Shown one piece after another: positions 44,357 through 52,984 of a stretch of 64,000 bases of DNA. The first letter of the stretch is position 1; every line of letters starts with the position of its first letter. The notes below the pieces were generated by a model. The model made no database searches, was not told the DNA's origin, and worked only from the letters and a program-made list of their open reading frames with translations. This DNA comes from Aquabacter sp040049275 (lineage in GTDB: Bacteria; Pseudomonadota; Alphaproteobacteria; Rhizobiales; Xanthobacteraceae). Location of the stretch: positions 248,001 through 312,000 of the forward strand of contig NZ_JBDZDT010000008.1 of assembly GCF_040049275.1 (NCBI RefSeq). The letters are read 5' to 3'. The position numbers and the translations under genes were made by a program.

Positions 44357-45865
44357 TCAGTCAGCGTCTTCGACGAAGATCTCCTCGCGCTTGCGGCGTA
44401 TGGAGGGAAGGATCGCGAAGACCATGATGCTCACGGCAATGACCAGGAGCACGGCGCTGATGGGACGCGAAAAGAAAATGGTGGGATCGCCGCGCGACAG
44501 GATCATGGCCCGGCGGAAATGCTCCTCCAGCATCGGCCCCAGCACGAACCCCAGGAGAAGCGGCGCCGGCTCGCACCAAAGCTTCATGAACAGGTATCCC
44601 AGCGCGCCGAAGATCGCCATTTCGTAGACGTGGAACGCATTCATATCGATGCTGTACGTTCCGATGACGGAGAAGGCGATGATGCTGGGGAACATGATGC
44701 TGTAGGGGATCTTGAGCAGCTTCATCCACATGCCCACCAGAGGCAGGTTCAGCACCACCAGCATGAGGTTGCCGATCCACATGGAGGCGACGATGCCCCA
44801 GAACAGCGCCGGTTCGGTCTCGATGACCTTCGGCCCCGGGGCGATCCCCTGGATGATGAGGGCGCCGAGGATCAGCGCCATGATGGGGTGGGCGGGAATG
44901 CCCAGGGTCAGGAGGGGGATGAAGGAGGTCTGGGCGGCGGCGTTGTTGGCCGATTCCGGCCCCGCCACGCCTTCGATGGCGCCAGCGCCGAAGCGCTTTG
45001 GCGTCTTCGAGATTTTCTTCTCGAATGTGTAGGACGCGAAGGATGCGAGGATATGGCCCCCGCCCGGCAGGATGCCCAGGGCCGAGCCCAGCGCCGTGCC
45101 GCGCAGGATGGGGGCGATGGACCGCTTCATGTCCTCCTTCGAGAGCATGAAGCCCTTGATCTCCCGGACTTTGACTTCGCTCTCGGTCTTGCTTTCCAGG
45201 TTCCGCAGGATTTCGGAGATGCCGAACAGACCGATGGACAGGGCGACGAAGCTGATGCCGTTGTAAAGCTCCAGCTGCCCGAGGGTGAACCGCCGCGCCG
45301 CCGTGTACATGTCGAGGCCCACGAGGCCCAGCAGCAGCCCGGTCACAATCATGCAGAGCGCGTTCAAGAGCGAACCGCGGGCCAGGGCCGTGGAGGAGAT
45401 GAGGCCGAGGACGATCAGGGAGAAATATTCCGGCGGCCCAAAATTCAAGGCCACGGCCGCGAGGGGCGGCGCGAACAGGCCGAGGATCAGGGTGCCGATG
45501 CACCCCGCGATGAACGAGCCGATGGCCGCCACAGCCAGGGCCTGCCCGCCCCGGCCCTTCAGCGTCATGGCATAACCGTCGAGGGCGGTGACCGCGGACG
45601 AGGTCTCGCCGGGGACGTTGACCAGGATCGCCGTGGTGGAGCCGCCATACTGGGCGCCGTAATAGATGCCGGCGAGCATGATCAGCGCCGTGACGGGCTC
45701 GAAGCTGAAAGTCAGCGGCAGCAGCATGGCGATGGTCGCCGTCGGGCCGATGCCCGGCAGGACGCCCACCAGCGTACCGAGAAGGCAGCCGACGAAGCAG
45801 AACAGGAGATTCTCCGGGCTGAGCGCGGTGGAGAAGCCGAGGGCGAGATTCGCGAGCAGGTCCAT
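44357..45865 (-). CDS. tctA: Tripartite tricarboxylate transporter large permease, TctA
   Basis: A 502-residue membrane protein with about 12 helices. The N-terminal signature CLLGTLVGVLPGIGPTATIA is diagnostic of TctA. Also typical are YYGAQYGGSTTAILVNVPGE and GILPGGGHILASFASYTFEK (second half of the repeat). It forms the sodium- or proton-coupled channel of a TTT importer with TctB. The ATG at 45865 (GGGGAAG upstream) starts MDLLANLALGF, as in the family; it lies just 8 bp beyond the TctB stop. The Bug protein at 46885 is the likely binding partner. Confidence 0.93.
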   Translation of the reverse strand: MDLLANLALGFSTALSPENLLFCFVGCLLGTLVGVLPGIGPTATIAMLLPLTFSFEPVTALIMLAGIYYGAQYGGSTTAILVNVPGETSSAVTALDGYAMTLKGRGGQALAVAAIGSFIAGCIGTLILGLFAPPLAAVALNFGPPEYFSLIVLGLISSTALARGSLLNALCMIVTGLLLGLVGLDMYTAARRFTLGQLELYNGISFVALSIGLFGISEILRNLESKTESEVKVREIKGFMLSKEDMKRSIAPILRGTALGSALGILPGGGHILASFASYTFEKKISKTPKRFGAGAIEGVAGPESANNAAAQTSFIPLLTLGIPAHPIMALILGALIIQGIAPGPKVIETEPALFWGIVASMWIGNLMLVVLNLPLVGMWMKLLKIPYSIMFPSIIAFSVIGTYSIDMNAFHVYEMAIFGALGYLFMKLWCEPAPLLLGFVLGPMLEEHFRRAMILSRGDPTIFFSRPISAVLLVIAVSIMVFAILPSIRRKREEIFVEDAD

Positions 45866-45873
45866 GGCTTCCC

Positions 45874-46326
45874 CTAGAAGTTCACCCACCGCCCGAGCAG
45901 CGGGATCGGCACGTCCAGGCCATACGTGAACACGGCGAGGCAGAGCACGGTGAGGCCCGCCGCGATCACCACGGCGCGCCCGATGCCGGTCTGCCTGCCG
46001 GCGAGGGCGGCAAGCAGGACCGTGATGGGGAGGGTGATGAGCATGCCCAGCCCCCGGATGGTCAGGCCGAAGAACACCACCGAGGAGAGGAGAAGCAGCC
46101 CCGAGGACCAGGGAACCAGCTGAAGGTCCTCGATGCCCGCTTCAAGGAAGCCCTGCAGGGCGGCAAGGGCGCCGAGCCCGACCAGAACCATGGAGAGGAG
46201 GAAGGGAAAGTATCCGGGCCCCATCTGGAGCGCGGTTCCCATCTTGTATCCCCAGGCGCCATAGCCGAATGCCACGCCAATGGCGATGAAGAGCAATCCG
46301 GCGATCAATTGTCTGGACGGGCTCAT
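45874..46326 (-). CDS. tctB: Tripartite tricarboxylate transporter small permease, TctB
   Basis: A 150-residue small membrane subunit with four hydrophobic helices: LIAGLLFIAIGVAFGYGAWG, PFLLSMVLVGLGALAAL, LLLLSSVVFFGLTIRGLGML and VVIAAGLTVLCLAVFTYGLD. The GPGYFPFLL motif after helix 1 is the TctB hallmark. It works with TctA, encoded 8 bp downstream. Confidence 0.9.
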   Translation of the reverse strand: MSPSRQLIAGLLFIAIGVAFGYGAWGYKMGTALQMGPGYFPFLLSMVLVGLGALAALQGFLEAGIEDLQLVPWSSGLLLLSSVVFFGLTIRGLGMLITLPITVLLAALAGRQTGIGRAVVIAAGLTVLCLAVFTYGLDVPIPLLGRWVNF

Positions 46327-46359
46327 GGCGCTCCCCCGCTCAACGGGCGATGACGAGGA

Positions 46360-46752
46360 TCACTTCGAGGCGGCCTCGTCCATTTCCTTGAAGACGGTGC
46401 GGGCGATCTCGAAGGCGTCCACCGCCGCCGGCCAGCCGCAATAGCAGCCGCAATGGATGAGGAGTTCCTGGATCTCCTCGCGGGTGCAGCCGTTGCGGAT
46501 CGTGCCCTTCAGGTGGATCGCCACCTCATGGGGACGGTTGAGCGCCACCATGAGCGCGAGCGTCAGCATGCTCCGCTGCTTGAAGTCCAGGACACCGCGG
46601 CCCCATACGGCGCCCCAGCCGACTGTCGTGATGACCTCCTGCAGGGACTTCTGGAAATCGTCGCCCTCGGTCTTGGCCCAGGCGCGATCCACATGGGGGT
46701 CGCCCAGCACCTGGCGGCGGATCTTCATGCCGGCGGGAAACAAATCGTCCAT
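46360..46752 (-). CDS. Carboxymuconolactone decarboxylase (CMD)-family protein
   Basis: About 130 residues, all helical. The core DFKQRSMLTLALMVALNRPH followed by EVAIHLKGTIRNGCTREEIQ and LLIHCGCYCGWPAAVDAF matches the PcaC type (gamma-carboxymuconolactone decarboxylase) more than the AhpD peroxidase type, whose CxxC-x3-H motif is not formed here. A C-x-C-x-C pattern in HCGCYCG is unusual. The ATG at 46752 is used because GGAGGA precedes it by five bases. It sits between TctB and the Bug protein, so its substrate is probably related to the imported carboxylate. Confidence 0.82.
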   Translation of the reverse strand: MDDLFPAGMKIRRQVLGDPHVDRAWAKTEGDDFQKSLQEVITTVGWGAVWGRGVLDFKQRSMLTLALMVALNRPHEVAIHLKGTIRNGCTREEIQELLIHCGCYCGWPAAVDAFEIARTVFKEMDEAASK

Positions 46753-46884
46753 CAATTCCTCCATTCGGATCATGCGGTTTGGAAAGGGGTCACAGGCGCG
46801 GGCGATCGCCACGCGGTCGGCGCGTATGTCGAGGCGGATGTCAGGCCGTGCGGGTCGGGCGTTCCGCCGAGATCACCTAAGAGA

Positions 46885-47889
46885 TCACTTGGCTTCGTTC
46901 TCGGCCGTGATCTTGGCGTCGCGGATCACGTCGCCCCATTTCTTGATCTCGGCCTTGATGTATTCGCGGAACTCGTCGGGCGTGGAGGCGACCGGAATGG
47001 CGCCGATCTTCTCCACGGTGGCGATGGCCTCCGGCGTGCTCAGCAGCTCCTTGATGGCCGCATTCAGCTTGTCGATGATGGGCCGGGGCGTGCCCTTGGG
47101 CGCGATGAGCCCGACCCAGGAATAGGCCTCGTAGCCGGGCACGGTCTCCGCGACGGTGGGGATGTTCGCCAGAGCCGGCAGACGCTGCGCGCTGCCGATG
47201 GCGATGCCCTTCAGGGCGCCCTGCTGGACGTGCGGAAGCACCGAGGGAATGCTGGACCACAGCATCTGCACCTGGCCGCCGAGAAGATCGGTCATGGCCG
47301 GGCCGTTCCCGCTATAGGGAACATGGACGATCTTCAGGCCGGCCATGGAGTTGAACAGCTCGCCGGCAAGGTGCCCCGAATTGCCGATGCCGGGCGAGCC
47401 GTAGCTGAACTTGTCCGGATTGGCCTTCGCCTCGGCGATCAGCTCGGGGATGGTGTTGGCCTTGACCTTGGGGTTGAGCACCAGGAGGAGCGGCGTGTTG
47501 ACCACGTTCGCGATGGGCTCGAAGTCCTTCACCGGGTCGTAGGGCAGGTCGCTGTAGAGATTGGGATTGACCGCCATGGGGCCGGCGGCGGCGACGCCGA
47601 GCGTGTAGCCATCGGGCTCCGCGCGCGCCAGCATGTTGAGGCCGACGCTGCCATTGGCGCCGGCGACGTTCTGGACGATGAAGCGCTGGTTGAACTTCTT
47701 CCCCAACCCCTGGGAGAGCAGGCGCGCGACCACGTCATTGCCGCCGCCGGGCGGGAACGGAACGATGATGGTGACCGGCTTGCTGGGATAGTTCGCCTGC
47801 GCCATGGCACCGATGGGCGCGAGCGCGACCAGCGACAGGGTTGCCGCGACCACCAGCCGGCGGGTCGGCATGTTCGTCCTCTTGGACAT
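46885..47889 (-). CDS. Bug/TctC-family periplasmic binding protein of the TctAB unit
   Basis: A 334-residue solute receptor. The signal peptide is RRLVVAATLSLVALAPIGAM with cleavage likely after AMA, and the mature part begins QANYPSKPVTIIVPFPPGGG, the family mark. Also seen are GANGSVGLNMLARAEPDGYT and VHVPYSGNGPAMTDLLGGQV. The ATG at 47889 has GGAGGAGGAA upstream. It probably feeds the TctA/TctB permease encoded in the same direction about 0.5-2.5 kb downstream. The ligand is unknown but likely a carboxylate used by the transketolase and CMD-type enzymes of the cluster. Confidence 0.92.
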   Translation of the reverse strand: MSKRTNMPTRRLVVAATLSLVALAPIGAMAQANYPSKPVTIIVPFPPGGGNDVVARLLSQGLGKKFNQRFIVQNVAGANGSVGLNMLARAEPDGYTLGVAAAGPMAVNPNLYSDLPYDPVKDFEPIANVVNTPLLLVLNPKVKANTIPELIAEAKANPDKFSYGSPGIGNSGHLAGELFNSMAGLKIVHVPYSGNGPAMTDLLGGQVQMLWSSIPSVLPHVQQGALKGIAIGSAQRLPALANIPTVAETVPGYEAYSWVGLIAPKGTPRPIIDKLNAAIKELLSTPEAIATVEKIGAIPVASTPDEFREYIKAEIKKWGDVIRDAKITAENEAK

Positions 47890-48019
47890 TGCTTCCTCCT
47901 CCTCTGCCATTGTCTGGCACTGTTGTTTCGGCTTGGCCTCCGGCACGCCGTCACGAGCTTTGTCGTGTTGGCGTAGGCGTCCCGGAGGGTGTCCTCATGT
48001 CATGCCGGCGATCCTGATC

Positions 48020-49012
48020 CTATCGGGCCCTGATACGCCCGAGCGCCACGCGCGCCATCTCTTCGAGGCCATCGGCATCGAGCTTGTAATGCTTGTAGAG
48101 ATGGGTCGGCGGGGCGATCAGGCTGTATTCGTCATAGATGCCGTGGCGCAGCAGCGGCACGCCGCATCCCTCGTCGGCCAGCACCTCCGCGACCGCGGAG
48201 CCGAGCCCCCCCAGCACGTTGTGCTCCTCGGCGGTCATGATGACCTTGCTGCGGCCGGCGGCGCGCAGCACGGCTTCGCGGTCGAGCGGCTTGATGGTCG
48301 CCATGTCGATGACGCCCACGGACCGGCCTTCCCCGTTCAGCCGCCGCGCCGCCTCCAGCGCGGGATGAACCGGCAGGCCGCAGGCGATGATGGTAAGCTC
48401 CTCGCCCGTCATGTGCTCGATGGCCTGGCCGATCCTGAAGGGCGCGCCGAGCGGGTAGACGTCCGGCTCGCGGCCGCGGCCGATGCGGAAATAGATGGGC
48501 TCGGGCCAGTCCACCGACGCCTTGATGGCCGCCTGGAGCTGCGGCCCATCCGCCGGGGAGATGACGGTAAGGTCGGCAATGGCCCGCATGGTCGCGATGT
48601 CTTCGGTCGCGTGGTGCGAGGTGCCGTAGAAGCCGAGCGAGATGCCCGTGTGGTGGCCGATGAGCCGAACGGGCTGGGCGCAATAGGCCACGTCCATGCG
48701 GATCTGCTCGCAGCACAGGAGGCCCAGGAAAGACGCGAAGGTGGCGACGAACGGCACATGGTCTGTGGTGGCGAGGCCGGCGGCCGCGGTCACCATGTTC
48801 TGCTCGGAGATGCCGAACTGGATATAGCGCTCCGGATAATGGCGCGCGAACTTGTTCAGGCCGTTCGAATACTGAAGGTCCGCCGAGCCTGCGAGGATGG
48901 GCAGGCCGGCATCGGCGAGATCGATCAGCGCATCGGAAAGATGGTTCAGACCCGGGTTCGCGGCGTTCAGCGCGCGATACTGCCAGGAATTCTCGGAGAG
49001 CGCTCCGGACAT
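48020..49012 (-). CDS. Transketolase-like protein, C-terminal subunit (split transketolase)
   Basis: A 330-residue protein covering the pyrimidine-binding and C-terminal domains of transketolase. The TPP-activating glutamate is in RYIQFGISEQNMVTAAAGLA. Other marks are VPFVATFASFLGLLCCEQIR, RLIGHHTGISLGFYGTSHHA and TIIACGLPVHPALEAARRLN. The upstream frame is open to 49255, but that part overlaps the N-terminal subunit gene, so the ATG at 49012, 2 bp after that gene's stop, is the start. With the other subunit it should move a two-carbon ketol unit between sugars or sugar-like acids, needing TPP. Two-subunit transketolases are often specialised catabolic enzymes. Confidence 0.9.
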   Translation of the reverse strand: MSGALSENSWQYRALNAANPGLNHLSDALIDLADAGLPILAGSADLQYSNGLNKFARHYPERYIQFGISEQNMVTAAAGLATTDHVPFVATFASFLGLLCCEQIRMDVAYCAQPVRLIGHHTGISLGFYGTSHHATEDIATMRAIADLTVISPADGPQLQAAIKASVDWPEPIYFRIGRGREPDVYPLGAPFRIGQAIEHMTGEELTIIACGLPVHPALEAARRLNGEGRSVGVIDMATIKPLDREAVLRAAGRSKVIMTAEEHNVLGGLGSAVAEVLADEGCGVPLLRHGIYDEYSLIAPPTHLYKHYKLDADGLEEMARVALGRIRAR

Positions 49013-49014
49013 GG

Positions 49015-49899
49015 TCAGATCTCCCGCGCCATGATTTCCTCGACCGCCCGCTGCGCGTCTTCCGGCGCGAGGTAGCCGAGATGCCAGCCGGGCTCGGTCT
49101 CCATGTAGGAGACACCCTTGCCCTTGAGCGTGCGCGCCACGATGCAGAGCGGCTTCTCGCGCGCCAGGTCCGCCTTTGCGCGGCGCAAAAGCGGGGTCAG
49201 CGCCGCCAGATCGTGGCCATCCACTTCGTGGACCTCCCAGCCGAAGGCGCGCCACTTATCGCCCAGCGGCTCGATGCCGATGACATCGTCCACCGCGCCG
49301 TCCAGCTGGAAGCCGTTGCGGTCCACGATGGCGATCAGGTTCGACAATTTGTGCTGGGCGGAGAACAGGGCCGCTTCCCACACCTGGCCCTCCTGCATCT
49401 CGCCATCGCCCAGCATGACGAAGGTGGTGAAGGCGCGCTTGGCGGCCCGGCCGCCCCACGCCATGCCGGCGCCGGCGGAGAGCGCGTGGCCGATGGAGCC
49501 GGAGGAGAAGTCGATGCCCGGCACCTTCCGCATGTCGGGATGGTCGCCCAGCGGGCTCCCGAGGCGCGTGTAATTGTCGAGAACGTCCTTGGAGATGTAG
49601 CCGAACTCGCAAAGTATCGGGAATAATCCGACTGCCGCGTGCCCCTTGCCCATGAGAAATCTGTCGCGGTCCGCCCATTGGGGCTCACCTGCACGGATAT
49701 TCATGACGTCATAGTAGAGAGAGGAAAAAATCTCCGCTGCCGAGAACACGGACGAATAATGTCCGACCTTTGCGATCTCGATGAGCCGGATCGTCTCAAG
49801 GCGGACGAAGCGCGCCTTCTCGCGCAGGCGCTTCAGCTCGTCAGGCGTCAAATCGTAAGAATTACGGTCTGGACTGGGTGAAATACTGGATGAAAGCAT
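49015..49899 (-). CDS. Transketolase-like protein, N-terminal (TPP-binding) subunit
   Basis: A 294-residue subunit. The TPP-binding motif is MLGDGEMQEGQVWEAALFSA followed by the conserved Asn in IAIVDRNGFQLDG. The substrate-phosphate and cofactor region RDRFLMGKGHAAVGLFPILC and HPDMRKVPGIDFSSGSIGHA are also typical. It is the first gene of the minus-strand unit, divergent from the AroE-like gene across 183 bp. It probably acts with the C-terminal subunit on a sugar-derived compound; the donor and acceptor cannot be read from the sequence. Confidence 0.9.
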   Translation of the reverse strand: MLSSSISPSPDRNSYDLTPDELKRLREKARFVRLETIRLIEIAKVGHYSSVFSAAEIFSSLYYDVMNIRAGEPQWADRDRFLMGKGHAAVGLFPILCEFGYISKDVLDNYTRLGSPLGDHPDMRKVPGIDFSSGSIGHALSAGAGMAWGGRAAKRAFTTFVMLGDGEMQEGQVWEAALFSAQHKLSNLIAIVDRNGFQLDGAVDDVIGIEPLGDKWRAFGWEVHEVDGHDLAALTPLLRRAKADLAREKPLCIVARTLKGKGVSYMETEPGWHLGYLAPEDAQRAVEEIMAREI

Positions 49900-50082
49900 C
49901 CCTCAACATCTCCCCGCGCGCGCCGACAAAATTCTAGTCTGTCGATCATTTTATTCATTTGGCGCGAGGCGGTTGTAGAGGGCCTCGACATCCGATGCCT
50001 AGCTACGTATCATGCATCATATATCATTTCAATCCGTCCCGCAGCGTAACGGGCGGAAGCGCCGGGGAGGCCGCGCTGGAGC

Positions 50083-50910
50083 ATGGAGATCGACGGGAAA
50101 ACCCGCGTCATTCCGCACCTCGCGCATCCCTCGGCGCACGTGAAGACGCCCGCCATGTTCAATGCCCGGTGTCAGGACCTGGGCATAAATGCGGTGGTGG
50201 TGCCTTGGGATGTTCCACCATCTGAACTCCCCGCCACGCTCGCGGCCATCCGCGGCGTTTCAACCATTCCCGGCGTGATCGTCACCATCCCCCACAAGGA
50301 GACGGTCGCCCTGCTCTGCGACCGCCTGGAGGGGGTCGCGGCCGATCTCGGCGTCGCGAACCTCGTCCGGAAAAGCGAAACGGGCGAGTTGATCGGCCAG
50401 CTCTATGATGGCTACGGCTTCGTCACCGGCCTCAGGCAGCAAGGCATCGACCCCAAGGCCATGCGCGTGTTGCTCCTGGGCGCCGGAGGTGCGGCGACCG
50501 CCGCCGCGCAGGCCCTCGTCGAGGCGGGCGTCGCGGAGTTGGTTATCGCCAACCGGAACCCTGCACGGGCGGAACGGCTCGCGGCGCGCCTCCAGTCCGC
50601 CTATCCCCGCAGCATCGTCCGCGCGGGCGAGGCGGATGCCACCGGCTTCGACCTTATCGCCAACGCGACCTCGGTGGGCCTCAGCGGCGACCCGTCGATC
50701 CCGCTGGATCCTTCCACCATCGCGCCCGGCACCATCGTGGCCGAGATGATCATGTCCCCAGCCATGACGCCGCTGCTGGTGGCGGCCGCAGCACGGGGCG
50801 CGCGCATCCATCTCGGCGCGCACATGCTCGCCGCGCAGATCGACCTGTTCATCGATGTCCTGGCGCGCCCGGCAACGGGCGCGGAGCCCGCCGTTTTCAC
50901 GCCCGCCTGA
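50083..50910 (+). CDS. Shikimate-dehydrogenase-like (AroE-family) oxidoreductase
   Basis: A 275-residue two-domain dehydrogenase. The catalytic Lys is seen in VIVTIPHKETVALL, the second catalytic Asp probably in QLYDGYGFVTGL, and the NADP loop in LLLGAGGAATAAAQALVEAG with NRNPARAE. The end LGAHMLAAQIDLFI matches the family. However, the N-terminal substrate site, usually S-L-S-P with paired serines that hold the shikimate carboxylate, is replaced by HVKTPAMFNA, and N-T-D is replaced by L-Y-D. The substrate is therefore probably not shikimate. Its place beside a GldA-like gene and a split transketolase supports a catabolic role with another polyol or acid. It is followed 23 bp later by the GldA-like gene. 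Confidence 0.82.
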   Translation: MEIDGKTRVIPHLAHPSAHVKTPAMFNARCQDLGINAVVVPWDVPPSELPATLAAIRGVSTIPGVIVTIPHKETVALLCDRLEGVAADLGVANLVRKSETGELIGQLYDGYGFVTGLRQQGIDPKAMRVLLLGAGGAATAAAQALVEAGVAELVIANRNPARAERLAARLQSAYPRSIVRAGEADATGFDLIANATSVGLSGDPSIPLDPSTIAPGTIVAEMIMSPAMTPLLVAAAARGARIHLGAHMLAAQIDLFIDVLARPATGAEPAVFTPA

Positions 50911-50933
50911 GCTAGCAAGAAGGAAGAATTCTT

Positions 50934-52040
50934 ATGATGATTTTCGGCTCGCCGCGCCGCTACATCCAGGGCCCCGATGCGCGCCTCAAGCTCGGCGAGG
51001 AGCTTGCGCGCCTCGGCAGGACGGCCGTGCTGCTGACCGATACCTTCGTTGGCGACCTGATCGGCGACGACGCCGAGAAGAGCTGCGCGGCGGCCGGCAT
51101 CGCGCTGGAGCGCGTGACGTTCGGCGGAGAGATCACCCGCGCCGAGATCGACCGCCTAGAAGCCCTGTGCCGCCAGAAGCAGCCCGACATCGTGATCGCC
51201 GCCGGCGGGGGCAAGACCATCGACACCGGCAAGTCGCTCGGCTCGCGGCTCAATGCGCGGATCGTGACCATCCCCACCGTGGCCTCGAACGACTCGCCCA
51301 CCAGCCACATCATCGTGGTCTATGACGAGAACCATAAGCTGGTCGGCGTGGACAAGCTGAACGGCAATCCCGATCTCGTCCTCGTGGACACCGCCATCAT
51401 CGCCAAGGCGCCCCCCATCCTCCTCTCCGCCGGCATCGGCGATGCGCTGGTCAAGCGCTTCGAAGTCGAGCAATGCGTGAACGTCAGCGGCACCAACATG
51501 TTCGGCGGCCGCCCGCCGCGCGCGGCACTCGCTTTGGCACGGGCCTGCTACGACACCATCCGCGAGTTTTCCGTGGCCGCCCTGCAAGCGGTGAAGCGCG
51601 GGGAGAGCGATGAGGCGCTGGAGCGGGTGGTGGAAGCCAGCGTGCTCATGAGCGGGCTCGCCTTCGAAAGCGGCGGCCTTTCCATCAGCCATGCCATGAC
51701 GCGCGGCCTCTCCGCCGTCAAAGGACCCGCCTCCGCCCTGCACGGCCTCCAGGTGGCCTACGGCCTTCTCGTGCAGCTCCAGCTGGAAAACCGCCCGGCC
51801 GACTTCATGGCGGAGATGCGTGCCTTCTACCGGGCGACGGGACTTCCGGTGCGCCTCGCCGATCTCGGCTTCTCCGGCGGCGACGAAGATCTCGCGCTGA
51901 TCGCGGACCTCACCGCCCAGGCGCCGCACATGAAGCACTTCGAGCGCCCGCTTTCCGCCGCCGATCTGCGTGCGGCGATCGAGGTTGTGGAGGCCATGGG
52001 CAACCATGACGCCAATGAAAGCGCGCGCCTCAGCGCCTGA
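50934..52040 (+). CDS. GldA-like metal-dependent glycerol/polyol dehydrogenase
   Basis: A 368-residue iron- or zinc-dependent alcohol dehydrogenase. NAD-binding GGGKTIDTGKSLG is near residues 86-98, and VTIPTVASNDSPTSHIIVVY is the glycerol dehydrogenase mark. The three metal ligands are visible: Asp in GIGDALVKRFEVE, His in GGLSISHAMTRG and His in SALHGLQVAYGLLVQ. It oxidises glycerol-like or 1,2-diol substrates to ketones. AAGGAAG lies before the ATG. It shares an operon with the AroE-like gene and is followed by a GntR regulator gene, with two hairpins between. Confidence 0.9.
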   Translation: MMIFGSPRRYIQGPDARLKLGEELARLGRTAVLLTDTFVGDLIGDDAEKSCAAAGIALERVTFGGEITRAEIDRLEALCRQKQPDIVIAAGGGKTIDTGKSLGSRLNARIVTIPTVASNDSPTSHIIVVYDENHKLVGVDKLNGNPDLVLVDTAIIAKAPPILLSAGIGDALVKRFEVEQCVNVSGTNMFGGRPPRAALALARACYDTIREFSVAALQAVKRGESDEALERVVEASVLMSGLAFESGGLSISHAMTRGLSAVKGPASALHGLQVAYGLLVQLQLENRPADFMAEMRAFYRATGLPVRLADLGFSGGDEDLALIADLTAQAPHMKHFERPLSAADLRAAIEVVEAMGNHDANESARLSA

Positions 52041-52050
52041 GGCGCCCCGC

Positions 52051-52078
52051 CTCATCCCGCTCGCAATCGGGGGATGAG
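52051..52078 (+). terminator. Hairpin after the GldA-like gene
   Basis: CTCATCCC and GGGATGAG form a perfect 8-bp stem with a 12-base loop, 10 bp after the stop. There is no U-tract; it may end or weaken transcription before the GntR gene. Confidence 0.4.
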
Positions 52079-52096
52079 AGAATAACCGATCACCAT

Positions 52097-52121
52097 CGAC
52101 GGCGCCCCGTAGGCGCCGTCG
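52097..52121. promoter_or_regulatory. GC-rich inverted repeat upstream of the GntR gene
   Basis: CGACGGCGCC and GGCGCCGTCG form a perfect 10-bp inverted repeat around five bases, 47 bp before the GntR start. It could be an autoregulatory operator or a second terminator stem. Confidence 0.4.
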
Positions 52122-52168
52122 TCAATGTCCCGGACGACATCAGCAGCCAACAGGGAGCGGTCAGGACC

Positions 52169-52849
52169 GTGTCGATGCGTGTCAAGCCTCTTGCGAGGGA
52201 AAACCTGTCCGCGCAGCTCTACACCCAGTTGCGGAGCGCCCTCATGGACGGGCAGCTGTCTCCCGGCGAGCGCATCACCATTGCCAGCGTGGCGGAGCAG
52301 TTCGGAACATCCATCACGCCGGTTCGGGAGGCCATTTTCCGCCTCGTGAGCGAGCGCGCGCTGGAGATGCGCACGGCCACCTCGATCCATGTGCCCAAGC
52401 TCGATCCCCGCCAGTTGCGCGAGGTCCAGCTCATCCGCATCCATCTGGAAGGCGAGTCCGCGGCGCGCGCGGCCGAGGTGATCACGCCGCAGCAGCTTGC
52501 CGAGCTCGCACAGATCCAGCACGCCTTCATCGAAGCCGCGCGGACGGATCCGGCGAAGGCCAGCTTCCTCAACCGCGACTTCCACTTCGCCCTGCTGAGG
52601 ATTGCCAACCTGCCCATCCTGGAAGGCGTCGTGGAGAATATGTGGGTTCTGATGGGCCCCTTCCTGCGCCTCTTCCACCAGCGCACGCCGCGCCGCGAAC
52701 TCAGCGAGACCGAGCACCGGCATCACGACCTCCTGGTCGCGCTGGAAGCGCAGGACCCGGAGGCCGCCCGCAGGGCCATCCAGGACGACATCCGCTGGGG
52801 CGAGCATCTCATCAGCCAATTCGAGAAGGGGGCCCTCGGCCCGCCGTGA
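52169..52849 (+). CDS. GntR-family (FCD-type) transcriptional regulator
   Basis: A 226-residue regulator. The winged helix has YTQLRSALMDGQLSPGERIT then VAEQFGTSITPVREAIFRLV. The FCD effector domain shows LIRIHLEGESAARAAEVI, NRDFHFALLRIANLP and ETEHRHHDLLVALEAQD, with the conserved metal/ligand histidines. Start is GTG at 52169 or ATG at 52175. It lies downstream of the AroE-like/GldA-like pair and is the best candidate to control both them and the divergent transketolase-TctAB unit, sensing a small organic acid. Confidence 0.92.
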   Translation: MSMRVKPLARENLSAQLYTQLRSALMDGQLSPGERITIASVAEQFGTSITPVREAIFRLVSERALEMRTATSIHVPKLDPRQLREVQLIRIHLEGESAARAAEVITPQQLAELAQIQHAFIEAARTDPAKASFLNRDFHFALLRIANLPILEGVVENMWVLMGPFLRLFHQRTPRRELSETEHRHHDLLVALEAQDPEAARRAIQDDIRWGEHLISQFEKGALGPP

Positions 52850-52897
52850 TACAAGGGTGCGGTACGTTGCTACAAACCATATGCGAACATTAAACTG

Positions 52898-52946
52898 CCC
52901 CGTGGGGATGCGAGCATTGTTGCATCTTCATCGCGCGACCACGGGG
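52898..52946. terminator. Inverted repeat between convergent GntR and UbiD genes
   Basis: CCCCGTGG (52898-52905) and CCACGGGG (52939-52946) are perfect 8-bp arms separated by 33 bases. Two similar short direct repeats, ATGCGAACATT (52881-52891) and ATGCGAGCATT (52908-52918), lie in the same gap. A shared terminator is possible. Confidence 0.3.
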
Positions 52947-52984
52947 TATGCGAGAAAGCTCATTTGTAGACGCGTCACGGCGCC

